NCBI GenBank assembly: GCA_025201765.1
Contig: MU623393.1
Span: 62,001 to 126,000 of the forward strand
DNA length: 64,000 nucleotides
Source of the DNA: Daldinia sp. FL1419
Lineage: Eukaryota; Ascomycota; Sordariomycetes; Xylariales; Hypoxylaceae
Direction: 5' to 3'
Every line of letters begins with the position of its first letter. The stretch's first letter is position 1. Shown one piece after another: positions 1 through 10,315 of the stretch. The translations under genes were made by a program, and so were the position numbers. The notes beneath the pieces are model-generated. The model searched no databases, was not told the origin of the DNA, and saw only the letters and a list, made by a program, of their open reading frames with translations.

Positions 1-287
1 TGGCAAACCCAACAGCAACCTTCGTCGACTACGGAAATAAAATCGGGAACGTCAACGAAACTGTAGAGACAATGAAGGGGATCGGTCGGTGAGTTGTCTG
101 GAGCAATATCGAAAGCGGTATCCAGACCAGAAAGCTGCTTTAGCTCGGGCACTTCGAGTTCTACATATTCTACTCCCAGAATCAGATAGTTTGAGAAAAC
201 GTCTATTTTCTCACCATCTTCGATGCATTCCGCTGCATTACCGTCTTCATTAACGTCGGACTCGTGCCTACAACATCGGACAAGCAT
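1..287 (-). CDS. Unrecognised partial ORF running off the left edge
   Basis: On the minus strand an open frame starts at an ATG at 287 and stays open for 95 codons to the window edge. The translation is acidic and protein-like, with valine-, glutamate- and aspartate-rich segments such as LGVEYVELEVPELKQL, and I recognise no family. The in-frame codon a little upstream is a TAG that could equally be the end of an intron acceptor (AAGCTAG followed by GTTTTT), so the true start may lie in an earlier exon. It is divergent from the oxygenase gene at 948. Real coding is plausible from the length and composition but not proven. Confidence 0.4.
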   Translation of the reverse strand, partial: MLVRCCRHESDVNEDGNAAECIEDGEKIDVFSNYLILGVEYVELEVPELKQLSGLDTAFDIAPDNSPTDPLHCLYSFVDVPDFISVVDEGCCWVC

Positions 288-947
288 ACTGCCGGGTGAG
301 GAGCCGTCTGATATAGCAAAAACCTAGCTTGGTAGTATCGAGGAGTAGTAGTTCATCGTTTCAGGCAGCAGAGGCCCTTACCCTCGAAAAGGCTACATGG
401 TATGCCCGAGTCTAGGTATCTAGGTACTTAGGCATCACGTAGAATCTTCCTTATAAACTGTGGCTATATCACCGATCACAAAACAACACGGGAGCGGAGG
501 TCGCTTCGGCCGAGAGTGGGACCGCACGCCGGTTCGATGAATTAGCCGTACACGGACCGTGCCTTCAATAAGCTTATCTCTTATCGGTTTGTGTCCTTTT
601 GAGAAAAGACGATCAATTGTAGCACGTAAGTATCATTGGTGTGAAATAAAACAGAATTTTAGCTTCTCAAGATAAGGTACCTATAATTATATTATATTAG
701 CAAAGCATCCTATCTTAAAACTCGCAATTAAACCCAAGGTTTGTTACAATGAATTCGACCAAGATTACCGGTTTGCGGGTAACAATTGGATATGTAGGTA
801 CAAATACCTAGGTACCTAATTATCTTAGTAACTAAACCGTCATCGTCCGTCTTTAGAGAGTCGAATCCCGACTCGGCATCAAACATATTAAACATATATA
901 TAATATAACATACAACACATCACATCACATCACATCACATCTCAACT
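288..947. other. Intergenic region upstream of the oxygenase
   Basis: No convincing gene. It contains several TAGGTAC-type words (for example around 412-425 and 794-820). Directly before the oxygenase start there are five perfect copies of the pentamer CACAT (916-940), ending seven bases before the ATG. The stretch is probably a promoter and 5' leader. Confidence 0.5.
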
Positions 948-2436
948 ATGGCTGGAGCCGCGACACTTCCCGTCATCGATATTTCGGCCGAAGGCGTAGA
1001 CCAAACTCGGATCGCCAAGGAGTTGGTAGACGCCGCGATTGATTACGGGTTTGTCTATATCAAGAGTCGAGATATTTCGGCCGGGCAAATAGACAACGCC
1101 TTTAACGTGGTAGGTAAATCTATTATCTGATCAGGTCACATCACATCTTACTATACTGCTTAAAATATGAATAATGATCGGATCCTAACCCCGTCTCGCG
1201 TGCCTATACAGTCTCGCATCTTATTCGACTCGCCCCTCGAGGACAAGCAGAGATGTAAGATTGAGAAGAACAACCAGGGCTGGTCCGGTATGCATACTGA
1301 GACCCTGGACCCCAAAACTCAGCGAGTAAGCCGTACCACCAAAGACCAACTTCCCGAGACTGACATCTAGTCTCTAGGTAGGAGACTTCAAAGAGTCAGT
1401 ATATACACACACACACACACACACAACTCAATCTCTATTTCACACGTAGCAGCGTAAACCCTAGGCTGACTTTAACTTCCAAGGGGCTTCAACTTCGGCC
1501 CCTTCGTCAACGGCAAAGCCACCCAGCCCATCCCGCAGCCCGTCGAGCCGCACCAAGCTGACCTCGCCGAGTTTCGGGGCGCATGTCACAACCTATGCCG
1601 GAAACTGCTCCTCCTCTTCGGCATCGGACTCGGCGTGAGCACTAACCCCCCGGATTCGTGTCACCCTGTCTAACCAGTCCAAAGGTCAATCCTCCGCAGT
1701 TCTTCTCCGCTGCGCATGATCCTAATTCGCCGTCGGGATCCATCTTGCGGTTCTTGTACTACCCGCCGCCAAGCAGAACGCCGGAGGCGCATCACGACGA
1801 CGTGCGAGCGGGCGCGCACTCGGATTACGGGTCTATCACTCTTCTATTCAGGTTGCGCGGCCAAGCCGGCCTCGAGATCCTCGAGCCCCGCACCGGCCGC
1901 TGGGCTCCTGTTCCCGTCGATCCGCCTAGCGGTAACAAAGACGAGCTCGTCGCCGCGCCACCCCCTATTCTCGTCAACATAGGCGACCTGCTATCGTACT
2001 GGACTAATGGACTGCTTCGCAGTACCGGTATGTTGTATCAGACATCTCCTATTTCTCCACTTATTCTACAAAGCCCACCTGGATCCCTTATCGAGTATTT
2101 ATTCATTAACAACCTGCACCAGTCCACCGTGTCGCCTTCCCCTCAGCGCCCGAGACCCTCGCCGCCGGGGAATCGACCGCTGACCCGCGGTACTCGGTCG
2201 TCTACTTCTGCCACCCGACCAACGACACGCTGCTAACCCCCGTTCCGAGCGAGCGTGTCGAGGCCGCGAGCGGAAACGAGGGCGCCACCGCTCAAAAGCA
2301 GGGACTGGCCGGAGTCAAGAAGGTACTGACGGCAGACGAACACCTACAGATGCGGTTGCAGGCGACGTATTTGCAGATGTACGGAAAGGATGGGGAGAAG
2401 AAGCAAGTAATAGATAGCGAGGGAGAAGCGACCTGA
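948..2436 (+). CDS. 2-oxoglutarate/Fe(II)-dependent dioxygenase (isopenicillin-N-synthase-like), six exons
   Basis: Exons 948-1109, 1212-1325, 1378-1394, 1484-1634, 1685-2027 and 2123-2436 join in frame to a 366-aa protein. The N-terminal DIOX_N region starts LPVIDISAEG. The usual GDFKEGFNFGPF motif is assembled across a 17-nt micro-exon. The double-stranded beta-helix carries the iron ligands His193 and Asp195 (GAHSDYGS) and His264 (VHRVAF), and the 2-oxoglutarate-binding Arg285-x-Ser287 (RYSVVYF). All catalytic residues are present, so the enzyme should be active, but the substrate cannot be told from sequence. Such fungal enzymes hydroxylate or desaturate small molecules, often in secondary metabolism; no other biosynthetic genes lie next to it here. 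A CA-dinucleotide tract sits in the third intron. Confidence 0.9.
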
Positions 2437-2520
2437 GCTATGGGCCAGAGGTATTTACCCACATGTATGTACGAGGGACACGTTCACATAACCAACGACA
2501 CGCACTAGTAAAAAAAATGA

Positions 2521-2880
2521 GTTATCCGGACCGTTACCAACATCCCGGTCTGGATGGAATAGCAAGTCCATACGAATAAGCCGTATCTCTACAAGCATCA
2601 CGTCTTCGGCAATCCGATTCCCGTACGGGATAGCAAGGTATCCGCGAAGCAAATCCTCTTACCCAACCGTACTACCACATTTGCCAGCACCATCACACAA
2701 CCATCCCACAACGCAACCCATCCCCCCTCCCGCGAGGTCCTTCTCTACCTCCCCTTCCACCCAGCACCACGCTCCACGACAGAAGTCACAGTGGCACGTA
2801 ACTCCCCAACGTCCCCTCCGTATCCCCTTCTCATCGCCCCTCACGACGTCGCCAAGGTCATACCCATCCATCATCCATAA
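2521..2880 (+). pseudogene. Coding-like stretch broken by an in-frame UAG, no start codon
   Basis: One plus-strand frame stays open for 105 codons from 2563 to the TAA at 2878-2880. Its codons mostly end in C, and the translation is protein-like (for example YLYKHHVFGNPIPVRDSK and REVLLYLPFHPAP). Directly upstream in the same frame is a TAG at 2560-2562, before which a further 13 codons are open and also protein-like. There is no ATG in the frame. A second frame gives a 20-aa ORF from the ATG at 2517. It lies just after the oxygenase stop, is not part of that gene, and matches no family I know. The likeliest reading is a decayed gene or an exon of one; chance is possible. Confidence 0.3.
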
Positions 2881-4269
2881 CACCTTTACGCACCGCACCA
2901 TACGATCCCCCCCCTCTCCCCTAACCTGCCATAAGGGTTCTTCCGCCCCTTCACGTGCTAGAGTCGCTGGACCGGCGGTCGATGCGGTGTAGGGTACACC
3001 GCATAGCGATGTAGGAGCCGTGGGGGGTAGGGGAGCCGGAATTAGCCCGACATAACGGTATTTAGAGAGCGACCTAGGGTTAGGTACCTATGCCATGGAC
3101 AAGAGAGTCTAGGCTAAACTGAGATATCTCAACTTAACTTACCTTAGGTGGACGGCTGTAACGTAGATGTTTACAGCGATACTTGGATTCACCTTTATCC
3201 ATATACTTCCTGTCATAAGGACCAATGCCAAAAAGGCTCTCCACGCGTATAATCGCACCTCCTCAATTTTAGCCACGATGAAACGATGTACCCAGTAGAC
3301 ACTAGTTGTTACTGTACGGACTACACATTTCTTCTAACCATACAGTCAGGTAAGCAGCATAATCAGCAACCAAACATCGTAGATCGCAGTAAATTATATG
3401 AGCAGAGCTATTCTGGCCTCGGCCCTCCCGACTCCCGGCCAGCCTGGGTATTTCAAATGCCCACGTCCCAAACCACACGAGCCGCTAAACTCCTGCTTTG
3501 TATTGAGAAAATCGACACTTCTCCGTAAATCAGCCAACCGGATATATGATTCCTTCAGACCTCTACCAGTTCAATTGACACGCAGAGTGATTCTTACTCC
3601 CTCCCTTAATCCTAAACCATAGTAAACTTTTTTTTATGATAACTGGCCCCATTTCTTCTTTTTTAATAGCCCGTCCCGTCCTATGACCCGTCCAGGAAAA
3701 AAAAAAAAGCAAACCCCGCTAGTCATCCAGGTCGCTTCAGGCATTCCAGGATGTAGCGAGAATGTAGAGAACTTTTGTAACCCAACGCCGATTCGTGTGT
3801 AGAAGATGATTATTACTGGGCAACGCTCTGGTTGTTAAGCATGGTATCACCGACAGCCTATGCATTAGTGACGACCGGACGCCTCCGCCAGTTTTCAAAT
3901 GCATTATCCTATGATTTCTTGCCAACCGAATATGCTTTCCTATCATATAACCGTCGTTGTTGGTCTGTGCCGAGCCGGAGGCTTGTCTAGTAGCCGATCC
4001 CATGTAAATGCTTTAGAAGAACAATGCGCGAGGGGGTTAAATAGCGACTATGTGCCTTGAACCTCGTCCTCTACAGAAATGTCCAATGCCGCGAATCATA
4101 TCAAGCTCTTCTCGCATCTTTGATTATTGGGAAGGTCTTGGTGCGCAGTAACTCATTACCTATGCTAGCCATGATTCTTCGTCTCGCTTGAGTCCTCTCT
4201 GTGATTCTTTTTGTTAGTCATCGCACTGTGCATGGGGTCGTCTGCTTCTAGACGATTATATGGGCAGCC
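2881..4269. other. Intergenic, downstream of NMR1
   Basis: Short overlapping open frames occur around 3286-3620 and 3737-4003, but none has conserved motifs, a consistent codon pattern or convincing splice sites. The stretch probably contains the NMR1 3' untranslated region near its right end. Confidence 0.4.
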
Positions 4270-5697
4270 TTATCCCAGCAATTGAACACGCTCTCGCCTT
4301 GAAGTAGGTTTGGAGCACCAAGTATTGCTTACCATTATTAATCCTTCATCCAGCGAATCATCATCATCACCCTCGCCATCTTCTTCATCACCATTATCAA
4401 CCGCCTCTTCAGCCTCGTCCGCGGGTCCTTCAAAATCGGGTGGCTCATCACCACCAAACATCCAAATCATCCCATTTGCCTCTTCTTCTAATGGAAAAAT
4501 CTCGCGGGCGTACTCTTCTAGTCCTCTGGGTCCTTCCCATAACGCTAAAGCATCTTCGGGGCATCTGCTTTCGAGTTCTAGGTCACCGAAGTAAGGCGGC
4601 TGCTTCTTAGGGTCTGTGTTCTTCGGCGAGAAGAGCTTCTCCAAAGCCTCGAGCTGTTCCCGATAGCCCTCTGGAATCTTCACTCTTACTTCTATGGGCC
4701 CATGCTTGTAGCGAACCCGCCTGCCCACTCCTCGCTCGAACGCCTTACAGGCTTCTACGGGCGTTAGATATTCGTAGGCTAACGCTATACGCTTTCCATT
4801 CCATTTTTCTGGGCCGTCCTTGAATAGCTGAATAATAGCCGGTCCGACATCATGTTCGGCGTCTAACCAGGGAAGCTTAGCGTGCGGGTGGAAAGGGGCT
4901 TGCCATACGAAGGAACCATCTGGTTGTAATTCCATGCAGAATAACGGGTAGCGAAGCGACGTGAAATTGTTATTGTAGATTCCAGTGTAAACGAAAGTAG
5001 CTGGTAGCCCTATTTTCCGAACGTAGTTTTCCACCTCATGCTTAGCTGCCCAAAGGGGTAGCGAGGGCCATTCTGGATTATAAGCTGCATGATCGGGCAT
5101 GGATGAATATACGTAATGCTGCACGCCGGCCTTCTTTGCTGCGTCCGCAATAGCTTCCCCTATTTGTATTTCATTTCCGTAGAACGTTGTATTTATGAAA
5201 GCTAACTGGGCGCCGTTGAATAACTGCGAGATTAGAGAATGGTTGACCAGAATACCCGGGAGGTGGCCGTGAACAGTAACATCCCTTTTGTCGTCGGGTT
5301 TATTTCGAAGGTAGAGCTCTCCGACGAAAACTGTCACGTTGGGGTTCGTTGAAACTTCGGTGGCTATAACACCCTCTAGGTTACGAAGCTGTGCGCGGAC
5401 TCTATAACCTACAGCGGTTGCTATCCGGATTAAAGAGGCAGCTTGACGACCACTCGCATTGATAATAGCAATGGTTTTATCTGGTGACGGTGTTGACCGT
5501 TTTAGAGGGCGATACGTTAACGAGTTGTTTCTAGACATAGCTGTAAGAGGCGAGCTCTCCGAGTAAGAAGACCGCGTATGCTTGTGTCTTGTACCTTGGG
5601 TCGCCGAGGACTTGGGAGAGGAAGCATTGCTTTTCTCTGCAGGTGCTGGTCGAAAAACCAGGTCAGTCCGAATTGGAATAGGATTTGTGGAAGGCAT
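4270..5697 (-). CDS. nmr1: Nitrogen metabolite repression regulator NMR1/NmrA
   Basis: The 475-aa protein carries the NmrA NAD(P)-binding Rossmann fold, starting at about residue 75 with IAIINASGRQAASLIR. Highly conserved family segments follow: AFINTTFYGNEIQIGEAIADA, YVYSSMPDH, FVYTGIYNNNFTSL, PWLDAEHDVGPAI and KWNGKRIAL. In Neurospora and Aspergillus, NMR1/NmrA binds the GATA activator NIT2/AreA and silences nitrogen-catabolite genes when ammonium or glutamine is available. It is a redox-cofactor-sensing protein without dehydrogenase activity. A 70-residue Ser/Pro-rich leader and an acidic tail (EEDGEGDDDDS) resemble the longer Neurospora form rather than the 352-aa Aspergillus one. A GTAAGC at 4332-4327 could start a terminal intron, but no branch site is evident, so the unspliced end is kept. 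Confidence 0.92.
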   Translation of the reverse strand: MPSTNPIPIRTDLVFRPAPAEKSNASSPKSSATQGTRHKHTRSSYSESSPLTAMSRNNSLTYRPLKRSTPSPDKTIAIINASGRQAASLIRIATAVGYRVRAQLRNLEGVIATEVSTNPNVTVFVGELYLRNKPDDKRDVTVHGHLPGILVNHSLISQLFNGAQLAFINTTFYGNEIQIGEAIADAAKKAGVQHYVYSSMPDHAAYNPEWPSLPLWAAKHEVENYVRKIGLPATFVYTGIYNNNFTSLRYPLFCMELQPDGSFVWQAPFHPHAKLPWLDAEHDVGPAIIQLFKDGPEKWNGKRIALAYEYLTPVEACKAFERGVGRRVRYKHGPIEVRVKIPEGYREQLEALEKLFSPKNTDPKKQPPYFGDLELESRCPEDALALWEGPRGLEEYAREIFPLEEEANGMIWMFGGDEPPDFEGPADEAEEAVDNGDEEDGEGDDDDSLDEGLIMVSNTWCSKPTSRRERVQLLG

Positions 5698-6480
5698 GGC
5701 GAAGCAGGTGTAGTTCCCACTGGGGGGGTCTTTTTAACACACTGTGAGCTTTTTGTGTAACACGAAAGAGCTAGGCTATCAATATCGTGAAAAAAAAAAT
5801 GGAGGCGAGCTCGGACAGCTAGACAGGCGCGTGACGTTTCAATGATGCAAGAAACGAAGAGACCAAGCCGAAGCCGCAATTATGAAAAAGGAAAGGAAGC
5901 CGGTACGCCCATTGAAAGAAAACTGTAAGAAGAAGCTGTTGGAGAATAGGAGTTGTGGTGTGGGTTGACTTTGAAGGGTAAGGTAAGGTAGTAAAGGGCC
6001 AATGGGGCCCAACTTATTTCTAGGGTTGACGATAGTAGTTCTTTTCTTGCTCAGGTGGATAGAAAAGTAAACAAGGTAGAGACAAGGTAAGGTAGGTAAA
6101 GACAAGGTAAGGTAAGGTAAAAGGAAAAGATAGCGTGGAACCAAAGGGAAAAAAAGCTCAGGTGACTTATGAGAAGAAGACCTAAGTAGAAGTAAGAAGT
6201 GGGAAAGTAAAGTACTGAAAATCAACTAAAAAAGTTAGGTAACCCAAAGAGAGAGGGAAAAAATCAAGATAGGTAGGTACAGTTAGTAGGTAAAGTAAGG
6301 TAAACGTAAGGTAAAAAAAAAGGTAGTAGGCACAAGTTTTTTTTTTTGTTTTTTTTTTTTCTTAATTTTTAATTTTGCCGGCGGTTGGGTAGTCGTGACC
6401 GTTAAACTTGACCGTGGGCCTTGGATAGTGGGAAGGTTCAAGTCTGTTTCCAGTCTAACAAGAGCCTAAGGTACCTCTTA
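5698..6480. repeat. NMR1 upstream region with AAGGT/GGTAA pentamer repeats
   Basis: Upstream of NMR1 there are runs of the pentamer AAGGT and variants, mainly at 5975-5995 and 6070-6125 and again near 6255-6320, followed by long A and T tracts (6310-6370). They give open frames by lacking stops in one direction, but the translations are low complexity. This is probably promoter and leader DNA; no binding site can be named with confidence. Confidence 0.5.
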
Positions 6481-7490
6481 GGTTGGTAAAGAGCCAGGCA
6501 CGCAATATCCTTTAGTCGGAATATCTGAAAGTCTGAAAAGTGGATAATATACTACCGCTGGGATTTTTTAACCACCTGCAAAGTCCCGATTGAGGACCTT
6601 GACGGAGGTACCCTTGGCTTTCGGGCGGGTTAGTACTTAAGCGTAGTTGGTATAGTTTCGTAGCGAACCTCCAAGGGTGGGTTAGTATGTAGAGAAGAAG
6701 AAGAAAAAAAAGAAGAATATCGTATAACATAATACGATACGGGGTTCACACGTAGATAGGTAGTTATGCGCCTACGTATATATATAGTTTAAGAAAGGAG
6801 GTATTTATACCCAGGTACCCACGCATGTATGCCTATATCCGCAGGCAAGTTATACGATATATAGCATAGTTATAGTATGTGGTCAACTAAAGTAGGTAGG
6901 TACGTAATAGCAAGGTAGGCCCGGTGGATCGATCAAATGTTGTATAAGAAGAATCTTCATAGGTTAGGAAGCAGAGGAGGGTTAAAGTACCTACATAAGC
7001 GGACGTACCTATACTGATGGGCATGCCTTACATGTATGCACATCGCTAATATAAAGAAGGTATAGTACGTTATTACTATATACTAGATAGGTTGGAAAAG
7101 GGACATGGAGGGTATGACGAGAAGCGGACTATTAGATACATGCACCATGTAGGCTAGATAGATATTGGGTTGGCATCGGTTGGCATGGGTTCCAGGGTTG
7201 GTAGGTATGGATGGGATGGATGGGTTGGTTATGAGTAGGTAGGCAGGTTGGCCAGAGGGGCTCTTTCGTGAAATCCGGGGAACTGCCACCAGTAATTTGA
7301 TCTAATCGACTAATCGACCCTAACCGGAGAAAGTTTTGCATACTTACCTACCCAGGTATCTATGTGCTAACGAGAGGTAGCATCAAGGGTCGATAGTAGT
7401 ATGAAGTAACCAGGGGAGCGCACAAAGGGGAAAAAATAGAAGAATAAGATCAAGAACTAAAGAAAATCCACCTCTTCTATCAATAATATG

Positions 7491-7515
7491 TAGGTACCTA
7501 GGTACTTACATATAA
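7491..7515. repeat. TAGGTACCTA palindrome cluster
   Basis: The words TAGGTACCTA and GGTACTTAC occur back to back. Similar palindromes recur at about 794-820, 8238-8258, 8709-8773, 22931-22951 and 23156-23184, always outside genes. Confidence 0.6.
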
Positions 7516-7979
7516 GTAGTCGACCTATCTCCCTTACGTTGACAGATGACGTTCAAAATTCCTTATCTCAACTTCATATACAGACGCGTGTATATATGTA
7601 TTAAGATACGCAAAAGACCCATCTTATGTATGTAAGATTGATTAAAGGGCAATCCTAACAAGGAGAGGCTGACGGCAAATGCGAAATTGTACATGTATAC
7701 AATACAGTAGCATATACCTACGTAGATATATGGGTACCTAGTACCTAATAGATAGGTAGGTAGGTAGTGGATATAAGATAGGTAGCTTACCACATGTAAA
7801 CTACCTACTTATAGACCGTACAAAAAAAGAAGAAGCACTTACATTAATCGAAGCGATGTCTCGAAATAGGTACCTACCCAACACTACCCGTCCAACCAGC
7901 TTTATGTGGTAAGGTCTGGTCGCACGAATAGCCCAATAAGAATGCGCTAAGTTAGACTAGAGCATGGACGGTGAGATGG

Positions 7980-8011
<32 letters not shown>

Positions 8012-8708
8012 AATACACCACCAGTTAGCTTATTAGTAATGAAAGTCGGAAAGCGGCTCAGACTAAAATAGGTTCAGGGTAAGTAAAGATGACTGGTCAT
8101 GTACACTAGATGTAAGGGAATAAAGTATACAGGAATGCACGCGTGCTGCTCAATATAAAATATAAGTACATGTACTTTATCCACGTATACACGGACCCGA
8201 CCTCCTCTGTACCTAATGTATAAGGTGGCATAATTACATAGGTACCTGGGTACCTAACATACTTCCATACCTTAGGTATTATATCCTTGATAATTAGGGG
8301 TTAATCTAGACAAGTAAGTATTTGATGGATAGGTAGGTAAGTTTGTCGTAAATACTACGGTTGAGAGCGGTGAGTGCGTCGGTATACTCGAAAGGGATTT
8401 CATGAGCCAAACGCATCTAGTGATAATCATATTCCCCCAAGAGATTGTTGGTTATCGTGTACAGCATCGCATGGGAATCGTGGGAATAGGCATCCGATAC
8501 CTAGTACCTATTTTTCATCAATTAAAATCGACAGGTTTTCCCTTATCGCTTTTCCCGGGATATAACTCGCCGATCCGATACGTGATTGATCGCATGCGGT
8601 ATCAATGGTAATACTTAAATCAGGAGGGTGGCTCAAGTTGATTGGCTCAATCCATCATGCGGTCTGATTATGGAATACAACGAGATCGGAGCCTGACCGA
8701 ACATCATA

Positions 8709-8773
8709 TGTACCTACGTTATGTACCTACCTAGATACCTACCTAGGTATGTACCCAAGAGACCCAGGTACCT
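8709..8773. repeat. Dense TACCTA/TAGGTA palindrome array
   Basis: Within 65 bases there are at least six overlapping copies of TACCTA, CCTAGG or GGTACC, making a stretch that can fold on itself. It is the densest example of the word class that fills the gene-poor blocks of this window. Confidence 0.6.
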
Positions 8774-10003
8774 TCCTCAATTTGTGTGAATCCAAGGGAT
8801 CTTTCGCTGTTTTTTTTGTTTTTTTTATTGACTGTACGGTACCAGGCATAGGTACCTACCCGATTACTTACCCAAGGTTAGTAGGTATGGGCGCGTAAGA
8901 GGTATCTGATGTTTCTTCGATGTTCCTAATGTTACTTTAAGGAATGGAGACGACTTGGCGAGTTTTAGCTAATGGGAATTGCCAGGTCCATTTATATGAC
9001 AGCTGTTAATCACGTTTTCGGGTTCGTCTCTTAAAGAGTTTTTGGCCTGGCCCAATACTCTCTCGGTTTTGGATAAGTGGGAGCTGGTAGGTAACAAGCC
9101 GGTTCAGTTTCATGACGGCACAGCTTATCAAAATGAAGAGGGACACAAAAAAAAGGGTAAAAAAGGAAAATTTTTCTTCTGGTTCCTGTTTCTGTTTCTT
9201 GTCGACGGGGAACAAACTGGATACCGGCATGATTAAGATTATGTAAAACGATGGAGCACCGTTGGTCGGCTACGGGTTAATGCGTCTAAAGATATATGCA
9301 CTTACATAACAGCCTTCCACTAAATTCGCCTGTAATATCCTGTATATCCTGTATTATCCATAATAACCCTCCCTAAGAGTCGGGAAATAGCACCTAACCT
9401 AAAGGTACCTAAACCTTACAGGAGGTAATAGGTACCTATCCATTGCCCAGTATCCGCCGTTTATTGTCATGGTAATACCTAAACCCCTTTAATCATCTTT
9501 TACATATAATGTTCTACGTGTAAGACTTCTAACCTAACCTAGTCGACTTTGTGGGATTCGTCTTACGATCCTTTCTTCTAGAGGCAGGTATTTCTCTAGA
9601 TGATTAAAGGATAAAAAAAAACCAAAAAAACCGGCATCATATAATCGCAAGGATAGACAGAGGGTCCTAAAAGATGCTCGTACCTAATCGGACCTATGCT
9701 AGCTTCCACATGCCACATAGGGAGAAGAACTTAGGGGGTATAAGGTATTATACCCCTAGCCTTACCGTTGCTCTCATCTCGTAGCGAACGCGATAGGCAC
9801 ACCTATCTGACGGATTTATCTGATTCTGATTAGAGGATCCAAAGAAAGGCTGGTAACTAAGGTAGGTTGGATCACCCCCTTTCGCCCCGTGGCGTTGCGG
9901 AGAGCATCAATTACGCATCAAAACCACATGGTTTGACGGGTCCGGTCCCCGTAAACGCAAAGGCGCATTGCGTTGCGACGGTACGAGCATCGATGTACGC
10001 CGT

Positions 10004-10096
10004 AGATAATATTCTTTGCGCTCTAATCGAGTAGCCGCAGGGTGATGATGATGATGATGATGATGATAATAATCGAGGGGTGCAGATTTCCCTCCT

Positions 10097-10159
<63 letters not shown>

Positions 10160-10315
10160 CGGCGCGCGGCGGGGAGCGGCGGGGGGGTCNNNNNNNNNNG
10201 ATAATTTTCTTTGCGCTATTATCGTGTAGCCGCATGGTGTTTTTTATTTTGATGATTATTATAATAATAGTTGGGTGCAGATTTACCTCCTTTCCCCCCC
10301 CCCCCCCCCCCCCCA
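10004..10315. other. Assembly gap flanked by poly-G / poly-C tracts and near-duplicate arms
   Basis: Ten Ns lie at 10190-10199. To the left is a run of about 61 G (10099-10159). To the right, the segment 10200-10293 repeats the segment 10008-10098 imperfectly: both contain TCTTTGCGCT, GTAGCCGCA, GGTG, a TGAT/TAAT-rich stretch and GTGCAGATTT, and both end in CCTCCTTT. The left copy then enters poly-G and the right copy poly-C. Any reading frame across this region is an artefact of the homopolymers. Confidence 0.85.

Larger units (their letters stand above)
6481..10080. other. Gene-poor block with TAGGTAC palindrome words
   Basis: I see no gene in about 3.6 kb. The sequence is dominated by TAGGTAC, GGTACC and CCTAGG words, poly-A runs (for example 7980-8007) and short AT steps. 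The few open frames are short and are interrupted or low complexity. Nothing here resembles an RNA gene or a transposase. Confidence 0.5.

Noticed and set aside
4248..4332. Alternative last intron and exon for NMR1
   Set aside because: Donor GTAAGC is good, but there is no branch-site consensus and the resulting tail is arbitrary; the uninterrupted ORF was kept.
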